Source of the DNA: Serinus canaria
Lineage: Eukaryota > Chordata > Aves > Passeriformes > Fringillidae
DNA length: 64,000 nt
Reading direction: 5' to 3'
Assembly (NCBI RefSeq): GCF_022539315.1
Contig: NC_066316.1
Coordinates: 54,189,994 to 54,253,993 of the forward strand
Below are positions 36,401 through 51,400 of the stretch, piece after piece. Both the position numbers and the translations under genes were made by a program. Below the pieces are notes generated by a model, which did no database searches, was not told the origin of the DNA, and worked only from the letters and a program-made list of their open reading frames with translations. Numbering within the stretch: the first letter of the stretch is position 1; every line of letters starts with the position of its first letter.

Positions 36401-39400
36401 AATATATGTTTCCAAAGATATCTCAACAGTCTTCTGTCCTTTTGAACTTAACACAGCACCTTTTTCTGTGACTGCTTCTGATGATTTAGTTCTGCTCAGC
36501 AGCTTTGGCTTCTGATGTAGAAAATGTGTGTGCATGTATGGGCAGTTAGGAGAGGAGATGGGATGGCAAGCAGGTTCCCTAAGGGTTGGCCTTTATTAGA
36601 TTTTATTTTTATTGCTGGGTTTCATCTATGATCAGAGAGTTTCCCCTATTTTTTGTTACCACATGAGGTCAAAGCAAAGATCCTGTCTCAACAGGAAGCC
36701 AAAGGGAAATAGGGATATTCCCAAAGGATATTAGCCTGAAAGCGCTGAGCCCCTGATGGGAGGCTCTGAAAAAATCAGGATACTGGTGAGACCAAGGCAC
36801 AAAACACTTCATTTTAGCATATTAATAGACCAACAGCTCTAAAACAGGAGGAAGCAACATTTCCAAAAGAAGAGGACTGACACCCTCCCTGAGGGTTATT
36901 TAACCCCCTTAACACATCTAAGCAGTTTACAAAATCTAACTCTACTGAGTAACTGGTAATTAACATTTATTACATGCTGCAGTTTACAAGTTACTTGTGT
37001 TCTGAATCCTGAAAAGTTGAATTCAAATGCACAAGTTGTTTTACAAGCACTATCCAAAAACCTCAGATGGAAAACAGCAATGAGAAAAGTATAAACGTTA
37101 TAAAGCATGGATGAAGGGGGAAAATAAAACCCTAACAACTCTTCTGAACTTTAGGCTTATCCACATAGCATTCAAACATTTTCTGTTAAGAAGAAAGATT
37201 CCTTACACTCACCAGAGCAGAATGAAAATGTAAGAAGGAAAAGAACCAGGACAGATGAGCAGAAAGTATTCAGCATTAGAGAATGCTTATGAAAAGCTTT
37301 ACACACAGAATAGAAAGACAAAATAAAACAGAAAAACATTTAAGAAAAAAAAATCAAGGAATTTAAAACTAAATTTTCATGCGATACAGACAATGAAAAT
37401 TAAAAGTCAGCTTTACAATTACAAATATTTTGGAATGGTAGAGTAAGAGAGGTAAGGAATTTCCTTTTCCAACTTAATTTTACTTTTATAAATTTTATTT
37501 CCTCCTTTAGGGGTCTCGCACGGCGCCCCAAGGACTTCAAAATGTTCTGGCTCTTCCGCGCCACCTGGTGGCCAAGCCGTGTATCACACAATCCCTTTGC
37601 CTGACAGGCCCAGCCAAGTTTTCAAGAGTAAAGCCAAATATTAAACATTTTCTCAAGGATTCAGTCTCCACCCGGAGAAGCCACAAGAAGATAATTTCGT
37701 CTTAATGATGCCCTGGAGACGCATTGGGACTTGTCTAAATCAGAGTGCTTATTTTGATTTTAAAAACTATATATATTTACTCTGGATTGTTAAAAGCTTT
37801 TCTTCCCCCCCGCCCCCAGTATTAGCAATATTAGTGAAAAGAGCCTTTAAATTGGGTCCTTTCCTCCATTACAGTCTAAAACTTCATTAATGTCAAGCCA
37901 GTTCAATGAGTTCACATGGAAATTCACTGTAACCTATGCCAAAAGCTACAGCTGGATCTTGTCTGGCACAGGACTACTTTTTTTCCTGTTTTTACCCTTG
38001 TGAAGTAAATAAAATATATTTACCAGCTGGACAGAAAACAGAACTTGGGGGTAAAGAGTAATTTTTCCCAAAAAGCTCTTTAGCATCATTTAAGTGTCTT
38101 GAATTGTGAAGTTATAGAGTTCAAGCGCTGACACATATGGAGGCAAAAATGTTAGGTATATTACAGTGTTCCAGAGGTGCTGGTGTTTTGTCTGTAGCTA
38201 AAACTGGTATTTCTATTTTACCTTCAACCTGTGACTCAGTTTTCTGTTCCTGGTCCACAGCAATCCCTCTCAATTTGCCAGCACTGATCACAAGCGAACT
38301 CACTCTTTGAAATTCACAAATAGAGCTTGTATTTCATTAAAAGCTTATAAAGGTCATTTCAGAAGCAAACCTATATTATAGCCTTTGTCAGAGAGTCTTA
38401 AATGTCTTAATTTCCTACTGAAACTCAACCAGTCCCCGTTGCTCCTCTGTGATTAATCTGCACAGAACGACCGGGTTTGCTGCAAGGACAGCACAGAGTG
38501 GACATGTGCTGAGACTGCCCAGGGCTGACTACCTGGCTCATGGTCACTGCTCCCCAAGCACCCCCTGTGTGCTGGCTCCAGAAATGCTCTTGAAAACCTT
38601 TCCACAGCCCTGCTGCCTTAGCTACAGCACATTAAAACCACAACTAAGGAAAGGGAGCAGTGTGCCTTAAGCATCTCCCTGTTGCTGTCTCATTATGTAT
38701 TATTAGTATTATATATTATCTCATTACTGAATTATTATATATAATGATAATCTTACCACTGTTTTCCCTAGTCATGCATCCGCTGATATACTACGTTCCT
38801 TCTCAAGTCCACAGCTATTTACAAGGAGCAATTGAGCATGAAAAATAAGTACCTTGCACGCCAAAGACAAAACATCCTCCACCCTGTGCTCTGGCTTGAG
38901 TGTCAGCGCCACAGCTTGGCCATCACAGAAATGAACGTACGTCTGTGTTTCCCAAGCATTCTCCTTCTGGATGCTCTCTGGCACTGAGCAGTAGACATTC
39001 AAAAAATCGTCGACTTGCTGCTGGAAACAAGAGAGAAAAGTATAACATATATGAATGTTAGAAAACAAAACCAAAAAAAAAACCAAAAAACCCCATTTCA
39101 ATTAAATTAGCAGTTTGCAGTGGCTGTGATTCAAAAACAGTGCTGTGTATTTCCCCACTGCAATCCAGGCATAGTTTTGTTACCTGCTCTCATTCACTAC
39201 TGAAGACCTGATTTTTAGAGCTTGCATTGAACTTGCTGTGCTTTCCCATGATGGAGTTTCATGCCTTTATCTCATACTAATCATTGATTTAACCAACTGT
39301 GGAAATATGTATCTACCTGGTTTTATATCACAGTGGAAATAAATTTTTAAGAAGAACTGACAACTACAATTTTACCTAACCAAAACATGTAAAATAACTC

Positions 39401-42400
39401 TGTAAATAAATAAATAAATAAATTGAATTAGTGTCATTTTGACAGAAGGTGACAACAAAATTCCAGCAGAGTGCACTGTGGAGCAAGGCCAGCCATAACA
39501 AAATAAAGGCCTAAAGTAGGAATAAAGTGCTCCTATTTTATTTACAGTTTGAGAACATTGTGTTTCATTGGCAGCATAGGGTTTTATGCCTGTTTACCAT
39601 TTTGCTCCACATTCTCCCTCTTTCCAACACCACTCCGGCTTGATCAAATAACATCAGTCCTAAATAAATTCCCTGTCACTTTCTCACCCTTCATTTTCTC
39701 ACTTTCTCTTGTACTGCACTTCAGGCTGCATGTTTCAAAGGAAGCCACACAGGAGAAGACAAACACCAAGAGCTGTTCAGAATTTGGAGTCTCACATATT
39801 ATTTGGGTCAGCCTATTCAGCACATCACTTAATTGCCTATATCAAGGCATTTAAGTTTATGCAGATGGGGTCCCTTGATTCCCCATGCAGCCACTGGAAA
39901 TGGACAATAACTCAAAAGAGTGGCAAGACTTCCACCCAAGGCATATCTTAAGATATCCTGAGCTGTTCCCAGGGATCCCTACCTCCTTCATACTTTTCGT
40001 TAGTATTTTTTATTTGCTTGCTGTGCTGGAGGGATTTGTTGCCTACATAAAGACCCTTGATTACACAATTCTGCCCCCTCTCCACTGGGACATAAGCCCA
40101 GGGGTGCACCACAATTAAAAGCTGCTGTAAAAGCTGCACAGAGCCTCTTTTTCTTGCTGCAGGCAGCAAAGTTATTGACAACAATCTGTCAATAGCAACA
40201 GAGAGACCGATATTCTTTTCTTTTTGCAAATAACAACTATAGCTGTAAAAACAGTGAACCAAGCAATCCTACCCAGGCAGTTACCAAAAAATGCAGAAAT
40301 TCAGGTTACAGACAACCCAGATTGTGGCATAGTAATAATGTGAAACAAGAATAATAGTGGTTTGGTGAAATAATATTAATGAACTGAGTCTTTTCATTAA
40401 TCTTGTCTGTCTTGCTCAACCGTCCCTTTTAACTAGTTGAACACGAAATTTCAATTAACACAGGTGATGGAAATCCTACTGAAATCCATCAATTTATACA
40501 TAACAGGAGTCGTGTTCTGCTGCTGCAATTAACACAGTGTTGAAATCCACACCAGGAGAAGTTTGACCTTGGCAGCTGTAGGTACAGCCTGCTCGTAATG
40601 CTGGTGATGTTGAAGATAATTCCTGTGGAATTCTAGTCCTCTCAGCACTAAATCAACTGCCTGAGAATGAAGCCTGACCTACCTCCACAGTGTAAATAAC
40701 AGAAAGGAGAAAGGGGCAAGGCAGGGAGGCTGTGAGAGATTAGAACACATGAGTCAGGCTGAATTTCCCTGGTGTCTTTCTCCAGGGAAAACCAATGCCA
40801 TGCCTGCCTCAGCAAGGGAGGTTTGCAACTACTACATTGGTTTATTGCCCTGCAACACTAGCACTCCAAATCTGTGCAACTGGAATAAATCCCACTATTG
40901 CCAGAGATGAAAAAAACCCCATAACCCTTAATCCTCATATCATAGAGGATTAAGGTGATAAGAAATAGGTTCAAGGCCACCTTTTAATGTAAACCTTTAT
41001 AACAGGACAGAAAGCTTTGCAGCCAATGTGAGCTACATCCTCTCCTTGCCGTGTACACTGATGCTCAAGCATACAATTTGAGATGAACTTCCCTCTGTTA
41101 TTAAACATGACTGTGTTCCTTAACTGCAGTCAAGGAACTGTTGCTTCATCCACATTTTCCGTCTCAGAAAATCTGACATGAAAAGGGTTTTTTTTTTTTC
41201 CTGTTATGCCTGCAGTGACCAATTCCACAATAGTTCATTCATTCATTGCCACATGAAGTTATAACAACCCATCCAATTTTCCAGAAAGAGGCGCCAGGAC
41301 TTGCAGACTGTCACATGTTGTGCCACAAGGCTGCTGCAGGACCAATAGGTTACTTCATAATTTCCTCCCACTCTTGGCCTCTAATTTTATCATCCTTTTC
41401 AGGGAAAATACAGCTTCCCTGGCAGACTTTGCTATTTGTCATACCCAGGCAGCATTTTATAAAAGTTTTGATGCTGTTTTTGTTTTTTTTTCATTTTAAA
41501 TCAGTGAAACCAGGCTGATGCCAGAGTAACGGTTTTCAAAGTTATGATGAATCATTTCTGAGTTGTTGTATGATTCACCAAAATGTCAGGATCTTAAAAA
41601 TGCCCACGCTGTATTTAATACCCATTGAAAAATGGTTTCAGAAATAGGGTTGAAATAATAAGGAAAAAAAATGTTTTTCTAGCTCCAGAGGTCTGCTCAG
41701 CACCTAAACTGTGCGTGTTTTTCTACTCTTGAAAGACAAGCCTGCTAAATTTTTACATCCTGGCCCAAAACCTGCAGCCATATTGACCTCTGATGGTCCC
41801 CCTCTACCTGGGGAACAGGGTTGTGCACCCCTACCTGAATTTGGAGAAGGCTGCTTTACCTAGAGCTGGGACAAGGAGACAGACCTTATCCCTTTGCTGA
41901 CACTTCACCAAAGAGAGAGCATCTCATTCTGCCTGCTCCCTAGTTCAAAACATTTCTCTGTCTCCTCAGAAGGGTTCAGGAGGAGTAAATGCTCCTGTTA
42001 GGCCAGAGGACAGGAGAACCACAGCAGACCCTGCTGTATAAGGCAGCTGCATCAATCTCCCAGCCCCGAGGGGGTTGGCATCCAACCAAGGGACTGGTGT
42101 CACAGCCCTTCAGGAGGAACCTTCAGGGGCTGTGCCCAAGAGATTTGGCCACTTATGTGGCAAACTTTTCCATGTTTCAGCATGTTTGAACAGGAATGAA
42201 TTGTGTTTGCTGTCTCTGAGATGGGAGATGGATGCCGTCTCACACCACACACAATGGTACATTCTGGAGGAATTTTTAAAGTGTTCTCTACAGGAGTTGA
42301 TTTCAACCCCATAATTGCAATTTATTTTGAAAACAGAGAGTGATTTGTTTTAAATACTTTCCCACTCCAGGAAATAACAGGCAAGTGGCCAAGTAATAAA

Positions 42401-45400
42401 GGGAATTCTGGTATTTCAATCCATTTTTTCAAAGGACAAAATATGAAGATACTTTCAGAAGGCAAAACAGTGTTACAGGATTACAGGACAGCTGCTGTCA
42501 GTGGGAGATGTCCTTCCAGACTGGGGGATGGCAACACTGTGCCTCAGGGAGGCTGAAGAAATGGAGAAGGATCATGACTGAGGCCAGGCAGGCCAAAGCA
42601 GCAGATCTCCTCCTCCTGGGTATCAGAGAAGATCAATCACAGCTATTTACTTGGTAATGCAGCTGAGGGATGCTCCATTATTCTCCTTTACTTGGGCAAT
42701 CTCCAGCTTTATATTAAATCTCACTTCTCTGATGGGATGGTCCACAGACTCTGCATAGATTTTATTGCCCTAAAACTCAAAATACAAAGGTTCTGTTGAA
42801 GCAGACAAAAGGGAAAAATATACCCTGGGTTTCATCTCTGGAAACCATTAAGGTCAGATTGGATGGGATTCTGAGCAGCCTGATCTAGTTGAAGATTTTC
42901 ATGTTTATGGCAGGGGGTTGGACTATAAAGGTCTGACCTATAAAGGTCTCCTCCAGTCCCAGCCATCCTATGATTTGCCATACTGTGAAAGATGCTTTCA
43001 AACAAGTTCAGCACCAAGTCTCTCTCACAGTGTTCTGACTGTATGCATTAGTGTGTGAAGAAGCTTCCAGGGGCTTGGTTTGTTTTGGTTTGGTTTTGTT
43101 TTTTAAAGCTTACCATGAATGTTCAGAAACTCATGTTGAAGTGGTTTCATTAGCAGAGATATAATCCTCTTATCTAACAATAAATACATTTTATGAACCT
43201 CTTTAGGTCTGTGAACCAGCCCCACCATTACCTTAGCGAAATGCATTCAGGAATTCAAAACAATGATGATGCAGAATGAGAACAGGGATATCATACCTCA
43301 GCAGAGTTGGCTGAATTCTGCATGCCAGCAAATCCATGTCCTCCTGCTGAATCAAAAACCTATTGAAAACATCACAGACAAATAAGTAGGTTGAACAAAT
43401 AAACACCTTTGCTTCTGACTGTTTTAGGTAAATGCATCGAAAAAACAAAAAATAAAATTAAATTAAGGAATATATATCAACCTGCTAAGCCCCAGGGATC
43501 TTTTGTACCTTTTATTGCTTTATTCTGACTAGAAGTAATAAAGAAATACAACTCTCTCCATATAAATAAAATTGAAGGAGTTTTTCTCTTTAAAGCTACA
43601 TGCACACTCAGATTAAAATATGTATAAAACATGTTCTTGTTTTTTTCTATCTACTATTTAGTAATAAGATTAAAGTCATTTACCTTCAAACCATACACTA
43701 TACTGGAATTATAAATTTCACCCTTCAGGATACTGTTAGGGAGAGCTACAAATCTCATCATGACTTCAAGGGACTATTTCAAATCATTGTTGCTGGTTTC
43801 TAAAACCTCCTACCCTACAGTTTTTCATCTTTTCTAACCAGTTTTGTTGGCGCTATCGACTGAAACTTTTAGCTGAGCTTTAAAGGCATAGTTGACCCAT
43901 ACCCCACACTATTAAGCAACAAAAGTAGCTGACTACTGTGTCTGCTTTGGAAGTGATGAAGGCAGGACCTCAACTGTGCATTGCCCACATGCTTTGGAAA
44001 TTTAACTACTTGTATCTCACAAAGGTGCTAAGATTTTTTTAAAATAAAGTAAATGGCTATGGATACAAATATTTCAGTAATATTTCAATAAAAGGCTCCT
44101 GCAAACACAAGGATAGGCCTATACACTTTACATATGACATTGAGATTTGCAAATAATAACATTACCCTCCTAAACTGCAAATTTAAAAACCATCTTTTCA
44201 ACTCCTTCTGCAGTCAACCAATTAGGACAATATCAGACTTAGAGTTGAGCTTTTGGGAGGTTCTGGTATTAGCAAGCCTTTCAGATAATCCGAGACAACA
44301 AACTCTCTAGATTTCATACAAAATCCAGTTTCTGCCTAAAAGGTACCACTTCTGAACTTCTATGTCTCACCCATAGATATAATCAAAGTATTTTATAGCT
44401 TATGATTTCTCAAAACAGTTCACCATTTAGACATAAGAAAGCAGATAAGCATTTAAGAAACTGAGGATAATGTGAGCCTAGACATCCCCCATCTGCTACA
44501 GTTCAGTTTTATGAACTGATTTGTAGAAGACTGAGCCACTTCATTAATGCTTACGAAAGCTTCCCAGCACAGAAAACTCTGAACATTTTTATTAAAGCCA
44601 TAAAAATAAACAAGATAAAATTAAAAGCTTCCCTGACACAATGATCTTCAAGAACATACCATCTGATTTTGAAGCTAGGGTACTGTAGATTAAAGCATAC
44701 CAGCTACAGTCAAATGAACTTAAATTCAAGAAAGTAAGACTTTTTTAATCTATTGTTTGACAGAAACACCTCAACACAGTAAGCAGGGAAGGAACATCCA
44801 TTTCTCTGCTTTACCTGGTTGGCTGAAAGAGACAAGAAAAGATATCCTCAGGCCTATTCTGATTTTGATATAGAATTATGTGCACATACACAAGTCTGAG
44901 CAAGGATGTGGCTCTCTATTACACCATCTTCTAGGTTCATGGGTCAGTTTTCAAGCCATGCCCATAAAAATTCCTCACTTTCATGGGCAACACTCAGCAT
45001 TTAAATTTCCTTACTTATATTGCAAGATGTTTAATTACAAAAGGAAAAAAAATCAGGAACTCCAGCTTGTCTATGAAAATGAAAACATTTTCGGGCCAGC
45101 TGGTTGCAAGGTTTGGAATAAGAAGGGTAGACACCCATTGGGGGCACCTCTGCCTGTGACAGGCCTCCCTTCTCTTTGCTCAGAAAAGCACTGGGAGGGC
45201 AGCAGGAGCCTCCTCTCCTTGCCAGAGCTATAATATTCCCTGTCCCTGAGCTCCACAGAATCCCCTTCATGGGCTATAAAGCACATGAGAAGATGTATTA
45301 CCCAGTTAAAAACATGCAAGGTATCAGCTCTGCTGGGGACAGAGCTAAAGGGTGTAACATTCCTTCCCTCAGTGCTCAGAGTAATAAAGAAATAGAGGTG

Positions 45401-48400
45401 CAGGACTCCCAGACCAGACTCTGCTGCTGAGGAACACAGGGGAAGTTATGTGAAAAGGATGACCTAGGGAAAATTTCTCCTTTAGTTCCTTCTATTGTAA
45501 GGCAGACTTGAGTTTTATTAATCATTTTCACCATGTTAACACACCTCAATCAATATGCTAAAATGTGTAACAGGCAGAAGTTTAATGCCAGTGTAATACA
45601 TAGATATTTACCTATTAAAAATACAAACCACTAGACCAGAAAATCCTGATGAGTTATTTTGCAACATGAAATCTGTTGGATCAGCTCTGTGTCTCAAGCA
45701 GGACATGTACAGATAGGCTTGTTTAAATATTCTGCAACAGACTACCACGCATGCAAGAACAGACAATTTTCAAATGCTGATCAGAGATTTTCTGACTAAT
45801 AAAATCAAGGGCCAAGAACAAAGTTACCTAATGAACAATGCCCAAATTCTGCTTTGCAGGAGCAACAGCAGACATGGCAGAGGCTAGTGAAAACAGGAGT
45901 GCTCTGACTGAGAATGCACCTCTGTAACTTCAGCCTCACTGCCAAGAAGCATCTCTGCTCTTGTTTACCTTTTTTTCAGGGAAAAGGCAGCAAACTTTTG
46001 TTTTGCATATAACTGAGTTTTTATTGAGAAAACACAGACTCCTGAAGTGTGGAGCTTGCACTAAATGTAAGCATGGGCCATTAGTTCCGCCAAGAGAAAA
46101 AGATGCTGTGGTTTCAGCAGCAGTGCAGCCCTTCAGTGTGGGCACACATCAGCATGGACCCTCTCCCTAGAGCCAGCCTGACCCTGCACACCAAACCTGT
46201 GCCAAGGCTTCAGTAAACTGGTTTGGCACTATTAGTCAGCTGTCTGTACTGAGAGCTGACTCCCTGCATGACAGCAGTCTTCTCCTGGTGGCTAAAATGT
46301 ACTTCCAGACAGTGTGTGTTGCTTTAAGAGGCCATGCCAAAGATGTCTGTCTTTGCACAGTCTCTTTTTCCCTTGAAGACTCACCTACGTCACTTTAATA
46401 AATTGCAACAGTGCTTCAGAGTCCCAGTCACAAACAAGCACACACTGCATTAAGGACTGTGCAGAGAGGCTATCTTGAAAGAAACCCTACATCCAAACAG
46501 TTTGCAGTGTGCCAGAAGGGAAGTTTTGTTACAAATTCTAGCCTGATGTTCTTATGCTGACAATAATGAAATTACTGGGTCAAAACCTGTCCTTCACCAA
46601 TCTTATTTATCACAGAAAAACCCAAATTAGACATAAACTCTCCACAGGTGATGATCCCATTGCAAGTTTGCCAAACCTACTGAAACCTTGGATGTAGGTT
46701 TGATGGACAAATGTCTTCTACCCCGTGCACCAACAGCACCTTGCAGGATGAACTCCAGGAGAAACAAGCCATTCTATGCCATCCCCAGCAAGTAAGATCT
46801 ACCTGAGTTATGGAGGGTCGCTTTTCTTTTCCTTTTCTTGCCAATGTGTCCAGTCCTTTCAGAGAAGAAAACAAACCCTTCTTATTTCGAACCCTCTGGG
46901 ACAGAGACAGGGTACGTTTCCTGAGAGCAGCTTCATCCCTGGAGCAGATCTATTGAAACACAGAGACAGACCCTCTTGTATCACTTTAATAACAGCAAAA
47001 TATTGACAGTTATTTCAACCTGAAGCATCACATGGGGGCTACTTCAGTTCATCTCAATGTAACATGCCAAAGTGCAAGGACAGTGTTTTAAGCTTTCAGC
47101 AGTGATGTTTGTTTCAGTATTCCAGGGGCATGGCAGCATAATTTTTTTGTCATGGGGCAAAATTAGTAGCCATAGGAAGGGAGAATCTGAGAAAATATTG
47201 CTCTGTAAAACAAAAGCTAATGAAAAGGCTCTGAATAAGAATGATAACCTATCATTCAGATATGAAATTTCTAGAGGAAGACAGACTCTCCAAATTGCCA
47301 AACATAGGAGCTAAATGCTATGGCTTTGAGTTATTAACAAGGAATGGCACAAACCACACAGATAAAAACAGTGGCAGAGAGGAACACATTCCCTGACGGG
47401 TCTTTCAGTGCTACTCTTCAGACTTTTCATGCAGCAAATGTGGTCCAGACCTCTCTGCCAAGATCAGCCTTACAGCCCTGCCAAGGCTGAAGAGCAGAGG
47501 TGAACCTGCTACTGCTGTACTTCCCTTGAAGCTGACGAGGCGGCATCAGGTTACAGCTGAGGATCTCACTCATTCTTCTTTAGAAACACAGCCCACAGTT
47601 CTTAAAAAAAGTGACATTTAATTTTGAATTGTCTCTAGCTTTAGCCCGTTCTAAGAATACTTCCTTTTTAGGAGGGACTCCAAGTCTGGAGTTCTCTGGG
47701 GCAAAAAAACCAAAAGCCATGGCCATATCCTGTAGAAGAAAATGTATTTGCAGTCAAGGAGCAGGCAGAGAGGGTAAGAAGGCTACAGGGATGCCTGAGC
47801 AATGCATGTGGGTGCAGCCATGTATTATCCCAGCACAATTCCACATTTAAGCACACCCCTGGACGTGCATTTGGACTTACCAGTGCATGGAAGGATGAGA
47901 CAGAGAAAATGCCGAGCCTCCCCAGTGCCAGTTTTGAAGGACGGCTGGCAGCAGCCAAAAGGCTCTTTGGGTTTGGGAGCTCCCCACCTTGCAAACTGGA
48001 TAGGTAACATCGCATTCGGAAAAGGTCCATGTTAAATTTTTCCAGGTTTTGTTCCCATTGCTGGATCTGTTTGGATATAAAAAGGGACAATTAAATGGGG
48101 GAAAAATGCCTTTGTGGGCTGCACTGAAAATTCGAGCGCTTCCCCAAACCCAGAGTAAATTGCTTTCATCTGGTCGTATATGGATTGGATTAGTTATTCC
48201 CTGCCAAAACGCATTCAGTCATATTGGGTTACATCAACCCAAAAGATGACTTGAAATAAAACGAAGCTGGTGGTCTTAAACACATACTGACAAGATGAAC
48301 ATACCATGAACTTCGGGTAGTTTGATAGCCACAAAAACAGTTACATAAAAACACAACCCTGTGGTTCACAAAAGCTTGCTGCATTTTTTTTTTTTTTCTT

Positions 48401-51400
48401 TTTCTTTCTTCCCTCCCACCACCCCCTTCTTTTTGGAAATTAGTTTTAGGTTTTTTAGCTTAGATTGTGTAGCTGGCTGGCTGGCTGAAAGCAAACTAGA
48501 AAACAGCTACTCTAACACACTGTGAAAAGCAAAGCAGCTACAGCAGTAGGTTCTCTTCATTCTTTACTACCATCCTATGGTTGTTGTAACTGTAAACAGG
48601 AGACAATACTGCAAACTGCAAAAACAGCTATGTAGACCCAATACAAAAAAGAAGGAAAGTAAATATGCAATTCTTAAAATATATCTAGCACAGGTACGTT
48701 AAGATCTAACAATTTAGCCCAGTTTCAATGTAAAATTAGAAAGTGAAGACTCAAATATTTACTAGACTGAAAGCTCTGAATCAAGGTTTAGATGACAGAC
48801 TTTAAGTATTTGTGTTCATACACACTCATTTAAATATATTCACACTCATATAAAACATACACACTTATTTAAACACATATTCTTATGCACTGCACCAAAG
48901 TCAAATTTTGCTCTTCATTTCCCCAATTTACATAGTGGTACTTGCAGCAAAAATCTGCCTTCCAGTTGTACAACTAATGTACATCACACAGCAATACCTA
49001 TAGGTAGTGCAAATAAAAAAGGCAGCACACACTGATAAATGAGAAGGCAGAAAAGGCATGTCCATTAGGTCAAGGAACACTGAGACTGGGTACTGATAAA
49101 ATCCCCTGACAGCACTGAGCTTCCAGTGTCAGCTCCAATCACTGCAGGCTGCCTGTTCAACAGGTGGTTTAGGGCTGTGCAGAAAGTTCGTCACGTTTTC
49201 TTTAATGAGCATTTCTTCATACCTTTTTCTGGCACACCTGCCTGCCCCATGTGCACAAGACATTATCACCTCACACTAGGATTAGCCAAGGCTGGGACAA
49301 GCACCTCTGTGGCTCAGGAAACAAGCTGACAAATATAAAAACCTCAGGTGGACTATGTCCTTAAGGCTTGTTTAGAAGGAAAATCAGTTCAGTTTCCTTA
49401 TAATGCTGCCAAATATTTCAAGAATTAAACAAGTATTTTGCCACTTTACTTTCAAGAATTAAGACGTAAACAGAGAAAGGGCAAAATAGGCCCTGTTAAC
49501 AACATGGTGCGAAGGTTTTTGCTACAGCTGATAGAGACCTCACCCAGTCCAGCTTCCTTACACGTGTGCTCACAAATTGTTGAGTCAGTTATGAGGAAAA
49601 TCTTATTTGGTGAGTAGGGTGCAGAAATAGAAGACAATATACCATTTTGTACAGGTATGAATGCAAAATTGTAATTCACAGTACACTTGAAAAATCTTTC
49701 AAAGAACGACTATTAAAACCAAAAGAGAGAATTTACAAAAGCTTATAGTGAGATCAATTCTCAGAGGTCTAGTGAAAATGGACATACACATAACAAAGAT
49801 GCCTTGTCTAATCTCTCATCACAAACATTTGAAACACCCATCCTCTGCACTCCAGAAAGAATAATCTTTCTTTCTGGATTCTTCTATTCTTTCTGGATAA
49901 TTCCATCCAGAAAGATGAATCTTTCTTTTCCCTGGGTTTATTTGATAATTTCCCTTTTTTTTTTTTTTTTTTTGCTTTCTTTGTGGTCTCAGATGCCTCC
50001 TTCAGAGCATTTTTCTGCTTGCCAGTACTTTACACATGGGATGACTCCAATAGGAGATTGAGAGATGGGCTCCTTCAGTGTGTCAACATCCAACTAGAAT
50101 GAAAACATGGTTGTCAGCTTTTCACAAAGCCAAAAGCTACAAGCTCAGGTAATGTCTTTCCCTTCGAGATGACACCTCTGTGGGTGCAGAGCCAAGTCAA
50201 CCTTTAATAGCTCAAGAACAGAGCAAGCTTTGTTCTGGGCACTGCTGAAGTAGATCATCCCATCCTCAATGGACACAGGCTGAGAACAGGCATCCTTGTG
50301 TGTCTCAGGCCTTCTTCAAAATCCCCATTAAACATTTGCATGAAGTTATATTTTAAAATAAAAAATTCTAAGAAGGGGAAGTGGGGTACGACATGGGGGC
50401 ATTCTGAAGAAATAATTAAATTACAGTGTTTATCAGTCACACAGGATACTGGCTAATCAGCTCCAAAAGCATCGGTAATCACAATGTTACATTTAATGGC
50501 ATTAGCAAAAGCTGTAGGCAAGGAATTTCTGGGATTGTCTTGTAGTCTTATCAAAACCAGGGATGTCTGGAACCAATTGCAGACCATGAACCAATACCAG
50601 CTGCTATTTGTCTAGGGCTTTTAAACTATGATAATTCTTCCTAGAGATTTATATTCTTGAAGACTAAACGGGAGAAGCACACAAATAAAAAAGCAACAAC
50701 TTCAAAGCACAGTATGACCTGGTCCATGAAGTTAATTTACAGCCTGCAGACTCGCTGCTGCAATCCCTATTCTGCTATTGTGTGAGGCAAATCTCTGTCC
50801 CACGTGGGAGGACTACCCGAAAGAAGGCTCAAGGACTTAACTTCATCATGCACAGAAAAACCAGCCCTTTGAAATCTGCTCGAAAGCAAACAGGAAAACG
50901 TGGATGCAGCAGAGAGCTGTGGGAGCAGGAATGGGCAACAAAGGCTAACACCAGCATGAAGTGAGTCCCAAAAGAGATAAGAGATACGGCCAGAAATGAG
51001 GCACACCAAGACAAGTGAGCACACATGTAACATGAAAGCATTAAAGGGTTTTTCCAGAGAAAAGGGAGGATGTCATTGTCAGTCCAGGGAAATGTTAAGC
51101 AAGGATTTCTTGGTTTAATGGCAGCATGAAAGTGCTTGGAATAAGGGCAAGAGAGGGCCACCCAAATAAATGCATTGAACCTAGTAGGATCCTATAAGGT
51201 AGGGGGGAAAAGGAAGCTGTGGTAGAGAGATAAAATAATAGGAGGAGTAAATATGTGGAAAGCCTTGAGAATGATTTAGCCTGGGCCACCAAGAGAACTC
51301 ATGCAAGGAAGCCTGGTGCAAGGACAAGACAGTAATTATGTGAGGGATAAGTTTTTGCATCAAAGACTTAGAGCAGGAATGAGTTATTAAGAGTTAACAC

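Larger units (their letters stand above)
39021..43296 (-). other. TIAM2: Intron between exons F and G
   Basis: GT-AG intron of 4276 bp, phase 0. It holds the (TAAA)n run, the 40926 hairpin and the CR1 fragment at 42826-42977. Confidence 0.9.

Noticed and set aside
37510..37580. tRNA or tRNA-derived SINE in the GC-rich patch
   Set aside because: No A-box/B-box pair or cloverleaf could be drawn; the CTCF-like motif explains the patch better.
38694..38755. AT-rich stem candidate near ATTATATATTAT
   Set aside because: The pairing is what alternating A/T sequence gives by chance, and the arms are short and imperfect.
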